In this document: in pieces, positions 45,538 to 54,785 of the stretch | How positions within the stretch are numbered: position 1 is the stretch's first letter | Layout: each line of letters opens with the position of its first letter | From: Planctomycetia bacterium | GTDB taxonomy: Bacteria > Planctomycetota > Planctomycetia > Pirellulales > PNKZ01 | Reading direction: 5' to 3' | Length of the DNA: 64,000 bases | NCBI GenBank assembly: GCA_021413845.1 | Contig: JAIOPP010000109.1 | Span: 40,799 to 104,798, forward strand | The notes under the pieces: model-generated | Database searches by the model: none | What the model saw: only the letters and a program-made list of their open reading frames with translations | Told to the model about the DNA's origin: nothing | Position numbers and translations under genes: made by a program

Positions 45538-46224
45538 ATGAGTAAGACACCCGGCCCTTGGCAGCTTGACGGAACGAGCGGTCGCTTAGACATCGTCGGT
45601 TTCCAGGCCACGCTCGATCTCGCGCAGCCTCGGCTCGGCCTGCGAATGGCAAACTCAGCGGCAGCGGTTCTCGGGCTGCAACTCGGAACTTCACTTGTCG
45701 ACTCGAGCGCAGTCGAGCCGGCCGAGTCGTATGTGCGTGGTGCCGACCTCGTAGCGACGTACAACCAAACCGAGGCGCGGCCGCTGCGCGTACAGGCCTA
45801 TTGGCATGTCGCGGCTCTCGCGCATTCCTTCGTCGCGCGCGACGCCCGCCTGATCGAACTCCAAGTCTCGATCAACACGACGCTGCTCGACCTTCGGCCG
45901 ACGATCGACGTCGTCACTCAGTTGAATTCGCCGGTCGAAAAGCTCACGTTCGGAGAAGCCTCGGCTTGGCTCGTCCGCTTCGCCGATCGGCCGTACACCT
46001 ACATCGAAATTCCCCACCCGCGCGACTGCGCACGAACCGCTTTCGAGCCGGCCGCCGCTGGTCGCACGACGCTGCGCCATACGCTATTCGGGCGGAAGCT
46101 CGAAAAAGGGGTCATCATGCGCGGCCGAGTGCGCGGAGCCCTCGTACCGCGCGCAGACGATGTCGCTACGGCCGAAGCTCTGGTCGACGATCTGCTCAAC
46201 GCCGCGCCTCCGCTGACGACCTAA
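45538..46224 (+). CDS. Hypothetical protein (228 aa)
   Basis: I do not recognise this protein. It has no signal peptide. It appears beta-rich with long alternating segments (RLDIVGFQATLDLAQPRLGL, IELQVSINTTLLDLRPTIDV) and a C-terminal helical part (TAEALVDDLLNA). The ATG at 45538 removes an upstream extension that would overlap the terminator. The next gene, PTS enzyme I, starts 110 bases later on the same strand. Coding character matches its neighbours. A carbohydrate-related role is only suggested by the beta-sandwich impression and is not claimed. Confidence 0.7.
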   Translation: MSKTPGPWQLDGTSGRLDIVGFQATLDLAQPRLGLRMANSAAAVLGLQLGTSLVDSSAVEPAESYVRGADLVATYNQTEARPLRVQAYWHVAALAHSFVARDARLIELQVSINTTLLDLRPTIDVVTQLNSPVEKLTFGEASAWLVRFADRPYTYIEIPHPRDCARTAFEPAAAGRTTLRHTLFGRKLEKGVIMRGRVRGALVPRADDVATAEALVDDLLNAAPPLTT

Positions 46225-46333
46225 CCGAAGACCTAAACCATGCCGTAGTGCCGGCTTGGTCCGTCGCTTGATTGTGAACCGCGGCCCGTTGCGGTACGAT
46301 CATCGCTCTCCCCCTGGATTTAGGTAACGCCTT

Positions 46334-48097
46334 ATGCGCAAGGGCCTTGGGGTCTCGCCGGGCGTGGCCGTCGGTCAGGCTTACTGCGTCGACGAGATCT
46401 TCGTCCATCCGCTGCACACCCAACTCGCCGACTCCGAGGTCGATGCGGAGGTCCGTCGCTTCGACGATGCCTGCGAACGAACCGTCGTCGAGTTGCGCGC
46501 CTTGCAGCAGAAGGTCGTCGCGCAGGTCGGCGTCGGCGAAGCGGCCCACTTCTACGCGCAAGAAACGGTCCTCCGCGATGCCGGCTTTCCGGCCAAAGTG
46601 CGTCGGGAAATCATCGAGAATCGCCGCCCTGCGCCGGGTGCCCTACAGAGCGTCTTGAAAGAGTACGTCGATCTCCGCGCTGCGACGACCGATCCGTTTC
46701 TCAAGCGCCGGCTCAACGATCTGCGCGACGTCGTCATTCGCTTAAGCGGCCATCTTTCGCCCGTGCTGACGATCAACGCCGATGTCGTGTCGGGCCCGGT
46801 CATCATCATCGCGCGCGAGTTGCTGCCTTGGCAGATCATCGCGCTCGGCAACTTGCCGATCGCCGGAATCGTCACGCAGACCGGAGGTCGCACGAGCCAC
46901 GCGGCGATCCTCGCCCGACGTCGCGGCATCCCGGCCGTTACCGGAGCGGCCGATATCGTGGGCCATTGCGGCAACGGCGACCTGCTGATCGTCGATGGTC
47001 GCTCGGGAACCGTGTTCGTCAATCCCGACGCCGAGCAAGAGAGCGCCTACCGCAAGCTCCAGCGCGAATACGTCGACTTACGCGGCCAACTGGCGGCGAA
47101 TCGCGATCGTCCGACGCGCACCGCCGACGGAGTCGAACTCGCTCTTTTGGCGAACATCAACGGAGCCGACGATGCCGGAACCGCCGCCTCGATGGGGGCT
47201 TCCGGCGTCGGCCTCTATCGCACGGAGTATCTCTTCCTCGCGCACACTTCGGTGCCGACCGAAGAAGAGCAATTGGAGAACTATCGTTCGGTAGTCGCCG
47301 CGGCGCCGGGCAAGCAAGTCGTCATCCGCACGCTCGACCTCGGCGGCGACAAAACGATTCCTTTCCTCGGCCACGATCGAGAAGCGAACCCCTTTATGGG
47401 CTGGCGGTCGATCCGCCTCTCGTTCGAACATCCCGAGTTTTTTCTGACGCAAATTCGCGCGATCTTGCGCGCCGCCGCAACTTCGGACGCGGCCGATGCC
47501 GATGTGAAAATTCTCTTCCCGATGATCACCACCTTGGAAGAAATTCGCCGCATTCGCGCGATGGTTCGCAAAGCGGGCAAGCAATTACTCGCCGAGAAGA
47601 AGGCCTTTCGCTACGTTCCGTTCGGCATCATGATCGAGGTGCCCGCCGCCGCCTTTACGATCGAGTCGTTGATGCGCGAGGTCGATTTCGTTTCGATCGG
47701 CTCCAACGATTTAGTGCAATACCTGATGGCGGCCGATCGCGACAACCCGAAGGTAAGTCATCTGTGCGAGCCGCTGAGCCCGCCGGTGTTGCATGTTCTC
47801 TCGCGCTTGATTCAAGCGTGTAATAAGGCGGGAAAACCGGTGACCCTTTGCGGCGAAATGGCCGGCCAGCCGCGCGCGTTCGTCGCGCTCTTGGGGATGG
47901 GCCTGCGTTCGTTCAGCATGAGCCCGGCCTTGATCCCGACGATCAAAGACCTCGCCGCGCATATCAGCATCGAGCAAGCGAAACAGATCGTGTGTGAAGT
48001 GCTCGAACAAAAGACGACCATCAAAGTACAATCGCTCTTGAGTCGCAGACTGCACGAGCTTGCCCCGGCGCTGGAAGCGCTGGAATCCGCCGATTAA
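46334..48097 (+). CDS. ptsI: Phosphoenolpyruvate-protein phosphotransferase (PTS enzyme I)
   Basis: Enzyme I moves phosphate from PEP to HPr. The 587-residue protein has the N-terminal KGLGVSPGVAVGQAYC, the active His in GGRTSHAAILARRRGIPAVTG near residue 190, and the C-terminal PEP site (GLYRTEYLFLA, SIGSNDLVQYLMAADRD, LCGEMAGQ). The length is typical. No HPr or EII gene is adjacent. In planctomycetes such an EI may serve regulation and not sugar uptake, but that is inference. AGGTAA lies seven bases before the ATG. The protease gene follows 20 bases later. Confidence 0.93.
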   Translation: MRKGLGVSPGVAVGQAYCVDEIFVHPLHTQLADSEVDAEVRRFDDACERTVVELRALQQKVVAQVGVGEAAHFYAQETVLRDAGFPAKVRREIIENRRPAPGALQSVLKEYVDLRAATTDPFLKRRLNDLRDVVIRLSGHLSPVLTINADVVSGPVIIIARELLPWQIIALGNLPIAGIVTQTGGRTSHAAILARRRGIPAVTGAADIVGHCGNGDLLIVDGRSGTVFVNPDAEQESAYRKLQREYVDLRGQLAANRDRPTRTADGVELALLANINGADDAGTAASMGASGVGLYRTEYLFLAHTSVPTEEEQLENYRSVVAAAPGKQVVIRTLDLGGDKTIPFLGHDREANPFMGWRSIRLSFEHPEFFLTQIRAILRAAATSDAADADVKILFPMITTLEEIRRIRAMVRKAGKQLLAEKKAFRYVPFGIMIEVPAAAFTIESLMREVDFVSIGSNDLVQYLMAADRDNPKVSHLCEPLSPPVLHVLSRLIQACNKAGKPVTLCGEMAGQPRAFVALLGMGLRSFSMSPALIPTIKDLAAHISIEQAKQIVCEVLEQKTTIKVQSLLSRRLHELAPALEALESAD

Positions 48098-48117
48098 TTC
48101 ATGGGGGAGTTGCGGAA

Positions 48118-50295
48118 ATGAAGTATGTCCAAGATTTCACAAATCGCGCCAGGCGACGCGATTGCGGTTTCGCGGCAGCGTTCATTCCGGCGCTCGCCAT
48201 GTCGTTCGTGAGTGCCACGTTTTCCAGCGGATTGAAAGGTGCGGAATTGAAATATCCTGAAACTCGGCGCGGCGAACAGATCGACGACTACCACGGCACG
48301 AAGGTCGCCGATCCTTATCGCTGGCTCGAAGAGCCCGACAGCGCTGCCACGCGAGCCTGGGTCGGCGCGCAGAATGAAGTCACGCAGCGCTTCCTCGGCG
48401 AAATTCCCGAACGGGCCGTGCTCAAAGAGCGACTGACGAAGCTCTGGAATTACGTTCGCTACGGCACGCCGACGGTTCGCGGCAACCGCTACTTTTTCTC
48501 GCGCAACGACGGTCTGCAGAACCAAGCCGTGCTCTACGTGGCCGACGCGCTCGACGCCGAGCCGCGCGTGTTGCTCGATCCGAACAAGCTTTCGACGGAA
48601 GGAACCGTCGCGCTCACCGGATACGAGCTCAGCGACGACGGCCGACGGATGGCGTATGGGCTCGCCGCGGCCGGCAGCGACTGGCAAGAATGGAAAGTCC
48701 GCGACGTCGACACCGGTAAAGACCTCAACGACGTCATTCGTTGGGTGAAGTTCTCCGGCGCTTCCTGGACGCACGACGGCAGCGGCTTTTTCTACAGTCG
48801 CTACGACGAACCGGCCGCCGGCGCCGCGCTCACCGGCCAGAACTATTATCAAAAGCTCTACTTCCACAAACTCGGCACGCCGCAAGCCGACGATCGGCTC
48901 GTCTATGAGCGCGAAGATGAAAAAGAGTGGGGCTTCGGCGGCAGCGTGACCGACGACGGGCACTACCTCATCATCAACGTTTGGCGCGGAACCGACCCGA
49001 AGAATCAAATCTTCTATCAAGACCTCACGACCCCCGGCGCGAAGGTCGTCCAACTGCTCAATGGATTCACCGCCGATTATTCATTCATCGGCAACGACGG
49101 GCCGATCTTCTATTTCCGCACCGATCTCGATGCGCCACGCTACTGCGTCGTCTCGATGGATATTCGCACTCCGGATACGCTGCATAATGTGATTCCGCCA
49201 CAAGAAGGGGTGCTCGAAGGAATCTCCCTCTTCGGCGATCGCTTCATCGCGACCTACATGATCGGCGCACGAAACGAAGTGCGCGAGATCTCCCTCACCG
49301 GATTGGTAGGCAACCCTATCGAACTGCCGGGCATCGGCTCCGTCGGTGGTTTCGGCGGCCGGCGCGATGCGAAGGAGACGTTCTACTCCTTCACCGGCTT
49401 CACGACGCCGACGATCATCTATCGCTACGATCTCACGACGGGCAAGTCGACCGTGTTTCGCAAAGCCGAAGTCGACTTTCAACCCGAAGACTTCGAGACG
49501 AAGCAGATTTTTTATGCCAGTCGCGACAGCACGCGCATCCCGATGTTCATCACCTACCGCAAAGGGCTCAAGCTCGACGGCTCGAACCCGACGATTCTCT
49601 ACGGCTACGGCGGCTTCAACATCTCGCTAACGCCCAGCTTCGCGGCCGGCCGCATTGCGTGGCTCGAGCAAGGAGGAGTGCTGGCGATTCCCAATCTGCG
49701 CGGCGGAGGGGAATATGGACGCCGGTGGCACGAAGAGGGCATGGTCGAGCGAAAACAAAACGTGTTCGACGACTTCATCGCCGCGGCCGAGCGCCTCATC
49801 GCCGATGGCTACACTCGTCCCGACAAGCTCGCGATCTCGGGCGGCAGCAACGGCGGACTCTTAGTCGGCGCGTGTCTCACGCAACGGCCCGATCTGTTCG
49901 GCGCGGCGGTGCCCGACGTCGGCGTGATGGACATGCTCCGCTTTCATAAGTTCACGATCGGTTGGGCCTGGGCCTCGGAATATGGATCGTCGGACGATGC
50001 CAAGCAATTCGCCGTGCTCCATAAATACTCGCCGTTGCACAATCTGAAGTCGGGCACGAAGTACCCTGCCGTACTCGTCACGACGGCCGACCACGACGAT
50101 CGTGTCGTCCCGGCGCATAGCTTCAAGTTCGCCGCGGCCTTGCAAGCCGCGCAAGCCGGCGATGCGCCGACGTTGATCCGTATCGAAACCAGCGCCGGCC
50201 ACGGAGCGGGAACGCCGACGACGAAGCAGATCGAAAAACTCGCCGACACGTATGCGTTCCTCAGCCGCGTGCTGAAGATCGAGCGAAAGAAATAA
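48118..50295 (+). CDS. Secreted prolyl oligopeptidase family (S9A) serine peptidase
   Basis: This 725-residue enzyme cuts peptides after proline in small substrates. An N-terminal export-type segment (about residues 15-40) is followed by the seven-bladed propeller and the alpha/beta-hydrolase domain. The nucleophile is Ser577 in GGSNGG. The acid is in HDDRVVP near 660, and the His in SAGHGAG near the C-terminus. The early RYPETRRGEQIDDYHG-like start KYPETRRGEQIDDYHGTKV and DPYRWLEEPDS are S9A hallmarks. GGGGGAG lies before the ATG. The RNase gene begins two bases after the stop, so the protease, RNase and inhibitor genes look like one operon. Confidence 0.93.
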   Translation: MKYVQDFTNRARRRDCGFAAAFIPALAMSFVSATFSSGLKGAELKYPETRRGEQIDDYHGTKVADPYRWLEEPDSAATRAWVGAQNEVTQRFLGEIPERAVLKERLTKLWNYVRYGTPTVRGNRYFFSRNDGLQNQAVLYVADALDAEPRVLLDPNKLSTEGTVALTGYELSDDGRRMAYGLAAAGSDWQEWKVRDVDTGKDLNDVIRWVKFSGASWTHDGSGFFYSRYDEPAAGAALTGQNYYQKLYFHKLGTPQADDRLVYEREDEKEWGFGGSVTDDGHYLIINVWRGTDPKNQIFYQDLTTPGAKVVQLLNGFTADYSFIGNDGPIFYFRTDLDAPRYCVVSMDIRTPDTLHNVIPPQEGVLEGISLFGDRFIATYMIGARNEVREISLTGLVGNPIELPGIGSVGGFGGRRDAKETFYSFTGFTTPTIIYRYDLTTGKSTVFRKAEVDFQPEDFETKQIFYASRDSTRIPMFITYRKGLKLDGSNPTILYGYGGFNISLTPSFAAGRIAWLEQGGVLAIPNLRGGGEYGRRWHEEGMVERKQNVFDDFIAAAERLIADGYTRPDKLAISGGSNGGLLVGACLTQRPDLFGAAVPDVGVMDMLRFHKFTIGWAWASEYGSSDDAKQFAVLHKYSPLHNLKSGTKYPAVLVTTADHDDRVVPAHSFKFAAALQAAQAGDAPTLIRIETSAGHGAGTPTTKQIEKLADTYAFLSRVLKIERKK

Positions 50296-50297
50296 GC

Positions 50298-50972
50298 ATG
50301 TCGAACCAGCCTCGCAGGATCACCGAATCGGAAGTGCCGCTGCCGCGCAATCGGATGATTCCGCTGCTCGTGGCGATCGTGTTGATCCTGGCTGCGCGCT
50401 ATTATTCATCGCGACAAGCACCGGCCCCGATCGATCCGCCTCTTACGGCGAACCAATCGGAAATCGCGCAACCGACGCCGACGGCCACGCCGGAACCGAT
50501 CTCAAGCCCAATCTCAGACCCGATACCGAAAGCCGCGCCGAAGATTGCGCCGAAGGCTTCCGCACCTCCGGCCGTCCGACCAACGACGACTACGCCGATC
50601 TCGGCGAACACCAAAGTCGATTCGCCTCTGCTGATGCGGAATCTTTCGTTGCGCGATCAAGACGGCCGCGTCGTCTATCGCGGCGACATCGATCTTCGTC
50701 CGGTTTTGGAACGGATCGATTCCGGCCGACGGTTGCGGTTCTCGCACGATGGCTCGACGTTTCAAAATCGCGAAGGCCGGCTTCCCAAGCATCCCGCAGG
50801 CTACTATCAGGAATGGGTCGTCCCGACGCCGGGCGAAGACGGGCCGGGGCCGCAGCGAATCGTCACCGGAGCTCAAGGCGAAGTTTGGTACACGCACGAT
50901 CACTATCGCAGCTTCCAGCGCATCCCGGTCGCTACTCCCTCGAAGAACTTGCAGCAGGACGATAACCGATGA
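50298..50972 (+). CDS. Membrane-anchored barnase/RNase Sa-type ribonuclease
   Basis: This 224-residue protein is a guanyl-specific microbial ribonuclease (barnase, RNase Sa and T1 superfamily). After a basic N-terminus it has one membrane segment at about residues 20-36, a Pro/Thr-rich linker to about 108, and the RNase domain from about 115 to 210. The catalytic set is complete: Glu172 in YYQEWVV, Arg187 in PQRIVTG and His202 in YTHDHYRSFQR. The FSHDGSTFQNREG substrate loop is also present. A signal-anchor would place the nuclease outside the cytoplasm. It starts two bases after the peptidase stop, and its stop overlaps the start of a barstar-type inhibitor. Confidence 0.88.
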   Translation: MSNQPRRITESEVPLPRNRMIPLLVAIVLILAARYYSSRQAPAPIDPPLTANQSEIAQPTPTATPEPISSPISDPIPKAAPKIAPKASAPPAVRPTTTTPISANTKVDSPLLMRNLSLRDQDGRVVYRGDIDLRPVLERIDSGRRLRFSHDGSTFQNREGRLPKHPAGYYQEWVVPTPGEDGPGPQRIVTGAQGEVWYTHDHYRSFQRIPVATPSKNLQQDDNR

Positions 50973-51379
50973 CCGACGAAGCGACCGACCAAGTAAAACC
51001 GGAAGCGAAGACCGGCTTCGAGTTCCTCGAAAAACCTTCGACCTATCGCGACGCCGAGGCACTCGTCGTCCATGTGCCTGTCGCAGCGCGCGGTAAGCAG
51101 AAGGTACTCGGCGCGCTGGCGAAAGGGCTACGGTTCCCTTCCTACTTCGGCTGGAACTGGGACGCGCTCGACGAATGCCTGCGCGACCTTTCGTGGCTCG
51201 GCGAAGTGCGCCGCATCTCGATCGTCCACGACGGCCTGCCGTTTTCCCCTCGGGCCGACTTGTTCTATCTCTATCGCGATCTGCTCGCCGAAGCAGCCGC
51301 CGCGCAGAGTTCCTCCGCCGAGCCGCGCACGTTGAAAATCATCTTTCCCGCCGCTTCTCAGCCGCTTTTCGAGGCCTAA
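50969..51379 (+). CDS. Barstar-family ribonuclease inhibitor
   Basis: This 136-residue soluble protein contains the barstar fold. The marker sequence is KQKVLGALAKGLRFPSYFGW, continuing NWDALDECLRDLSWL, with the WDAL-D-x2-R-D stretch characteristic of the RNase-binding helix. The end VHDGLPF and TLKIIFP strands complete the fold. It has no signal peptide, so it would neutralise RNase in the cytoplasm during synthesis. Its start overlaps the RNase stop (ATGA), which ties inhibitor output to toxin output. The first 30 residues are not part of the barstar core. Confidence 0.88.
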   Translation: MTDEATDQVKPEAKTGFEFLEKPSTYRDAEALVVHVPVAARGKQKVLGALAKGLRFPSYFGWNWDALDECLRDLSWLGEVRRISIVHDGLPFSPRADLFYLYRDLLAEAAAAQSSSAEPRTLKIIFPAASQPLFEA

Positions 51380-51477
51380 CGCCTCCGTTGCCGCACCTTC
51401 GCTTGCCGCGCTGCGTAGAATGAATTGCGTTCTCGAAACGCATCGACATTGCGTGCTGCATGAAAGGTGTCCGAGCG

Positions 51478-52524
51478 ATGAACAAACCCTACTCCGACGA
51501 ATTCGAATGGCGCCGGCTTCAAGCCGGCGACGAACAAGCGAGCAACTCCCCGCGCAATGAACCGACTGCGAATCGCGCTCGGCCCGAGGCCGGCGGCGGC
51601 GACCAGGACTTGCTCGACGCCTACTCGCGGGCCGTCATTACCGTCGTTCGCCAAGTCGGGCCGGCGACGTTGTCGATCGTCGGTCGCGACGACGAGCCTC
51701 CGCGCGGCTCCGGTTCGGGTCTCGTTCTATCGAGCGACGGCTACGCGCTTACCAATAGCCATGTCGTGGCCGGGCGTGCGCGGTTGCGAGCCGTTACCGA
51801 AGAAGGGGACGCCATCGATGCCGAGACCGTCGGCGATGATCCGGCCGTCGACCTCGCGCTGTTGAAGCTCAAGTCGCGCGATCTCCCGACGCTGCCGTTC
51901 GGCGAATCGGCGTCTTTGCAGGTCGGGCAGTTGGTGATCGCGGTCGGTAATCCGTTTGGGTTGCAATCGACCGTATCGACCGGCGTCGTGAGCGCGATCG
52001 GGCGTTCGATGCGCGGCGGCGATGGGCGGCTCATCGAGAACGTCGTGCAGCACACCGCACCGCTCAACCCGGGCAATTCCGGCGGCCCGCTGGTCGACTC
52101 GCGCGGCAGGCTCGTCGGCGTCAATACGGCGATCGTCGCGCAAGGGCAGGGGCTCGGCTTCGCCGTGCCGGCCGATACGGCTCGCTGGGTCGTCGACGAA
52201 CTGACCAACTACGGCAGAGTCCGACGTCCGACGCTCGGCATCTCGATCACGGTGGTGCCGCTCCCGAAGCGGCTCGTACGCGATCTCGATCTCTTGAGCG
52301 ATCGAGCGGTACGCGTCGTGGAAGTGCGGCGCGGTGGTGCTGCGCATGCCGCGGGACTGGAAGTCGACGATCTGATCGTGAGCGTCAACGGACGGGTGGT
52401 CCTTTCGTCCGACGACTTGCATCGCCTGCTCGGCGGGCCGGCCGCCGATCGCACGTTGCTGTTCGGAGTGGTGCGCGACGAGCGCTACGAAGAGATTCTC
52501 GTTCAAGCGAGGCCCGCGGTTTAA
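51478..52524 (+). CDS. HtrA/DegP-like serine protease without an obvious signal peptide
   Basis: This is a trypsin-fold protease with one PDZ domain. The triad is visible as His in ALTNSHVVAG, Asp in DPAVDLALLKL and Ser in LNPGNSGGPLVDSRGR. The PDZ domain lies at about 240-335 (AAHAAGLEVDDLIVSVNG). The family normally works in the periplasm, but here the N-terminus is charged and shows no signal or membrane segment. It may stay in the cytoplasm or be exported by another route. I use the ATG at 51478, which has AAAGG upstream; the ATG at 51460 adds six residues. Its stop overlaps the convergent PaiB-like stop in a shared TTAA. Confidence 0.9.
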   Translation: MNKPYSDEFEWRRLQAGDEQASNSPRNEPTANRARPEAGGGDQDLLDAYSRAVITVVRQVGPATLSIVGRDDEPPRGSGSGLVLSSDGYALTNSHVVAGRARLRAVTEEGDAIDAETVGDDPAVDLALLKLKSRDLPTLPFGESASLQVGQLVIAVGNPFGLQSTVSTGVVSAIGRSMRGGDGRLIENVVQHTAPLNPGNSGGPLVDSRGRLVGVNTAIVAQGQGLGFAVPADTARWVVDELTNYGRVRRPTLGISITVVPLPKRLVRDLDLLSDRAVRVVEVRRGGAAHAAGLEVDDLIVSVNGRVVLSSDDLHRLLGGPAADRTLLFGVVRDERYEEILVQARPAV

Positions 52525-53180
52525 GGGGAGTCCGCCGAAGGCTTGTCGGGCCCGAGCGACCGCTGCATCCATTCGGCCACGGCCTGCGACTGCGCGTCGT
52601 CTCTAGCTGCGAGCGTCGCGGCGACACGTCGGCGGCGCACTTCGCTTTGGTTTTGATTCAGCTTCCATTTTCCTTCCCAGCGCTCGACCGTGATCCGGAA
52701 GCCGACGATTTGCTTTACCAGCGCTTCGCTCAGCGCCGAGGTCGGGTCGAACTCCCAGGGTTGCGGCAGCGCTCGTTCGTAGAGCGCGACCGAGTCGCGC
52801 AAGATCCGCCGTAGCTCGAGCGGATCTTCCGTAAATTCGATCGTGCCGTACGCATGCACCGCGATGTAGTTCCACGTCGGCACCGTGTTCGGCTCGCCGT
52901 ACCAAGTCGGGCTCACGTAGGCATGCGGACCGTTGAAGATCACCAAGGCGGTCTGACCGTCCGAATCACGCCATTGCGGATTGCTGCGGGCCATGTGCCC
53001 GACGAGCGACGCTCGACCGGTCGCTACATCCGCAGCGGAGTCGCGGCGAAGATGGAGCGGCAAGTGCGAAGCGAAAGGGAGTCCGTCGTGCGAAGTGACG
53101 AGCGAGGCGAAGCCGTTTCGTTCGACGAAGTCGAAAATTTTCTCGTGGTCGGTCTCGCGAAAATGATCGGGACTATACAT
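52521..53180 (-). CDS. FMN-binding split-barrel protein, PaiB family
   Basis: This 219-residue protein matches the PaiB/FMN-binding negative transcriptional regulator family. It begins MYSPDHFRETDHEKIFDFV and has SHLPLHL, GHMARSNPQWRD, ALVIFNGPHAYVSPTWY and VPTWNYIAVHAYG, in the usual order. PaiB proteins bind flavin and affect protease and sporulation genes in Bacillus. A regulatory role here is a family-level guess and it could equally be an oxidoreductase. Its end is convergent and overlaps the HtrA-like gene by four bases. No polyamine acetyltransferase (PaiA) is adjacent. Confidence 0.88.
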   Translation of the reverse strand: MYSPDHFRETDHEKIFDFVERNGFASLVTSHDGLPFASHLPLHLRRDSAADVATGRASLVGHMARSNPQWRDSDGQTALVIFNGPHAYVSPTWYGEPNTVPTWNYIAVHAYGTIEFTEDPLELRRILRDSVALYERALPQPWEFDPTSALSEALVKQIVGFRITVERWEGKWKLNQNQSEVRRRRVAATLAARDDAQSQAVAEWMQRSLGPDKPSADSP

Positions 53181-53330
53181 TCGCCGAGACTTTCATTTCG
53201 AGGGAAGAATGAGGGGGGGGCGGTTCGAGGCTAGACTATGCCATACCGTCTGTGGCTGCCACTTCGACGCTCGAATTCTCCTTAAAAGAGCCGACTGCCC
53301 GACCGAGGTTCGCTCGTTTACAATGTCGCG

Positions 53331-54047
53331 ATGCAACTTTCTCTGATGATCACTTGCTTGGGAGATGTCGTTCGGCCGGAGGTCGGCAAAGCGACGGTGC
53401 GGCTCTTGCGCAGGCTCGGGCACGAGGTCGATTTCCCGGCGGCCCAGACTTGTTGCGGCCAGCCGTTTTACAATTCCGGTTTCAAGGAACAGGCCCGCGA
53501 CCAGGCGCAGCACACGATCCGCGCTTTCGCCGGCGAGCGAACGGTCGTCGTGCCGTCGGGCTCTTGCGCGGCGATGGTGAAGGTCGAGTATCCGCACTTG
53601 TTCGAGCCGGGGAGCGAGTGGCATACACGAGCCGTGGAGCTAGCAAGTCGGACATTCGAATTGGCGGACTTCTTGGTGAACCGGCTGGCGGTGATCGACG
53701 TCGGAGCGAAGTTCGACGGGAAGGTCACCTATCACTACGCGTGCCATCTACGAGGTCTCGGCTTGGCGGGCGAGGCCGAGCAATTGATTCGCGCCGTGCG
53801 CGGAGTTACCTACGTTCCGCTCGGCCACGACGATCAATGTTGCGGCTTCGGCGGATCGTTCTCGGTGCGCTATCCCGAAATTTCCAACGCGATGGTCAGC
53901 GATAAGACGCGTTGCATCGAGGCCACGGAAGCCGATGCGGTGGTGAGCACCGATGCCGGATGTTTGATGAATATCGGCGGCAAGCTCCATCGCGACGGCC
54001 GGACCGTGCGCGTGTTGCACTTGGCCGAGTTGTTGGAATCGCGCTAG
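53331..54047 (+). CDS. LutA-like (Fe-S) protein of the CCG family
   Basis: This 238-residue protein has two CCG modules: QTCCGQPFYNSG near residue 41 and DQCCGFGGSFSVRYPEIS near 168. The upstream Cys residues (ITCLGDVV, YACHLRG) complete metal-binding sites. It matches LutA/YkgE, an iron-sulfur component of the L-lactate oxidation complex with LutB and LutC. Neither partner is in the window, so its job here is uncertain; it may act with glycolate or other 2-hydroxyacid oxidases. The start at 53331 is at the first ATG after an upstream gap of 150 bases. A flavin reductase follows after about 130 bases. Confidence 0.88.
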   Translation: MQLSLMITCLGDVVRPEVGKATVRLLRRLGHEVDFPAAQTCCGQPFYNSGFKEQARDQAQHTIRAFAGERTVVVPSGSCAAMVKVEYPHLFEPGSEWHTRAVELASRTFELADFLVNRLAVIDVGAKFDGKVTYHYACHLRGLGLAGEAEQLIRAVRGVTYVPLGHDDQCCGFGGSFSVRYPEISNAMVSDKTRCIEATEADAVVSTDAGCLMNIGGKLHRDGRTVRVLHLAELLESR

Positions 54048-54176
54048 AGCTCGGGCCGTGGCCCGGCGTAAAGCAGCGAGCAATCGTCTAACAGGCTTGC
54101 ACGCGCGCCGCCGAGCGGTTCCACTCTCGGACATCGATCACCGCTCGAGTTGTTCTATTTCGGGAGTCGGACCGCC

Positions 54177-54761
54177 ATGAGTTATACGCCCCGCATTTTG
54201 GCTTTTGCCGGTAGCTTGCGCAAGGATTCGTTCAATAAAAAGTTGGCGGCGATCGCCGCGCAAGGGGCGCGCGAGGCCGGTGCCGAAACGACGGTCGTCG
54301 ACCTGCGCGACTTCCCGCTCCCGCTTTTCGATCAAGATCTGGAAGCGGCCGAAGGAATGCCGGCGGCCGGCCGGCAACTGAAGGACCTGTTCCTCAAGCA
54401 CGATGGCTTGCTGATCGCCTCGCCCGAGTACAACAGCTCGATCACGGCGCCGCTCAAGAACGCGCTCGATTGGGTCTCGCGACCGTCGGCCGCCGGCGAG
54501 CCGGGCCTGACGGCTTACGCAGGCAAGACGGCGGCGATCGTCGCGGCGTCGCCCGGCGCGCTCGGCGGCTTGCGAGGGCTCGTTCATCTGCGCTCGATCC
54601 TGGGCAATATCCAGGTGCTCGTGCTGCCCGATCAGATTGCGATCGTGAAAGCGCACGAAGCCTTCGGCGACGACGGACTGCTGAAAGATGCGAAGCAGCA
54701 AGCGGCGGTGCTCGCGATCGGTGCGAAGCTCGCCGCGACGATCGCGAAGCTCAAAGCTTAA
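54177..54761 (+). CDS. NADPH-dependent FMN reductase
   Basis: This is a small flavodoxin-fold reductase of about 194 residues, starting at the ATG at 54177. The flavin-binding motifs are LAFAGSLRKDSFNKKL and ASPEYNSSITAPLKNALDWV. Such enzymes reduce FMN, quinones or azo compounds with NAD(P)H. A TTG 27 bases upstream would add nine residues of no family value. It follows the LutA-like gene and precedes a terminator that belongs to the opposite strand. It may supply reduced flavin to neighbours, but there is no firm link. Confidence 0.9.
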   Translation: MSYTPRILAFAGSLRKDSFNKKLAAIAAQGAREAGAETTVVDLRDFPLPLFDQDLEAAEGMPAAGRQLKDLFLKHDGLLIASPEYNSSITAPLKNALDWVSRPSAAGEPGLTAYAGKTAAIVAASPGALGGLRGLVHLRSILGNIQVLVLPDQIAIVKAHEAFGDDGLLKDAKQQAAVLAIGAKLAATIAKLKA

Positions 54762-54785
54762 TTTGCGCGCAGAGAGCGAGAGCGC

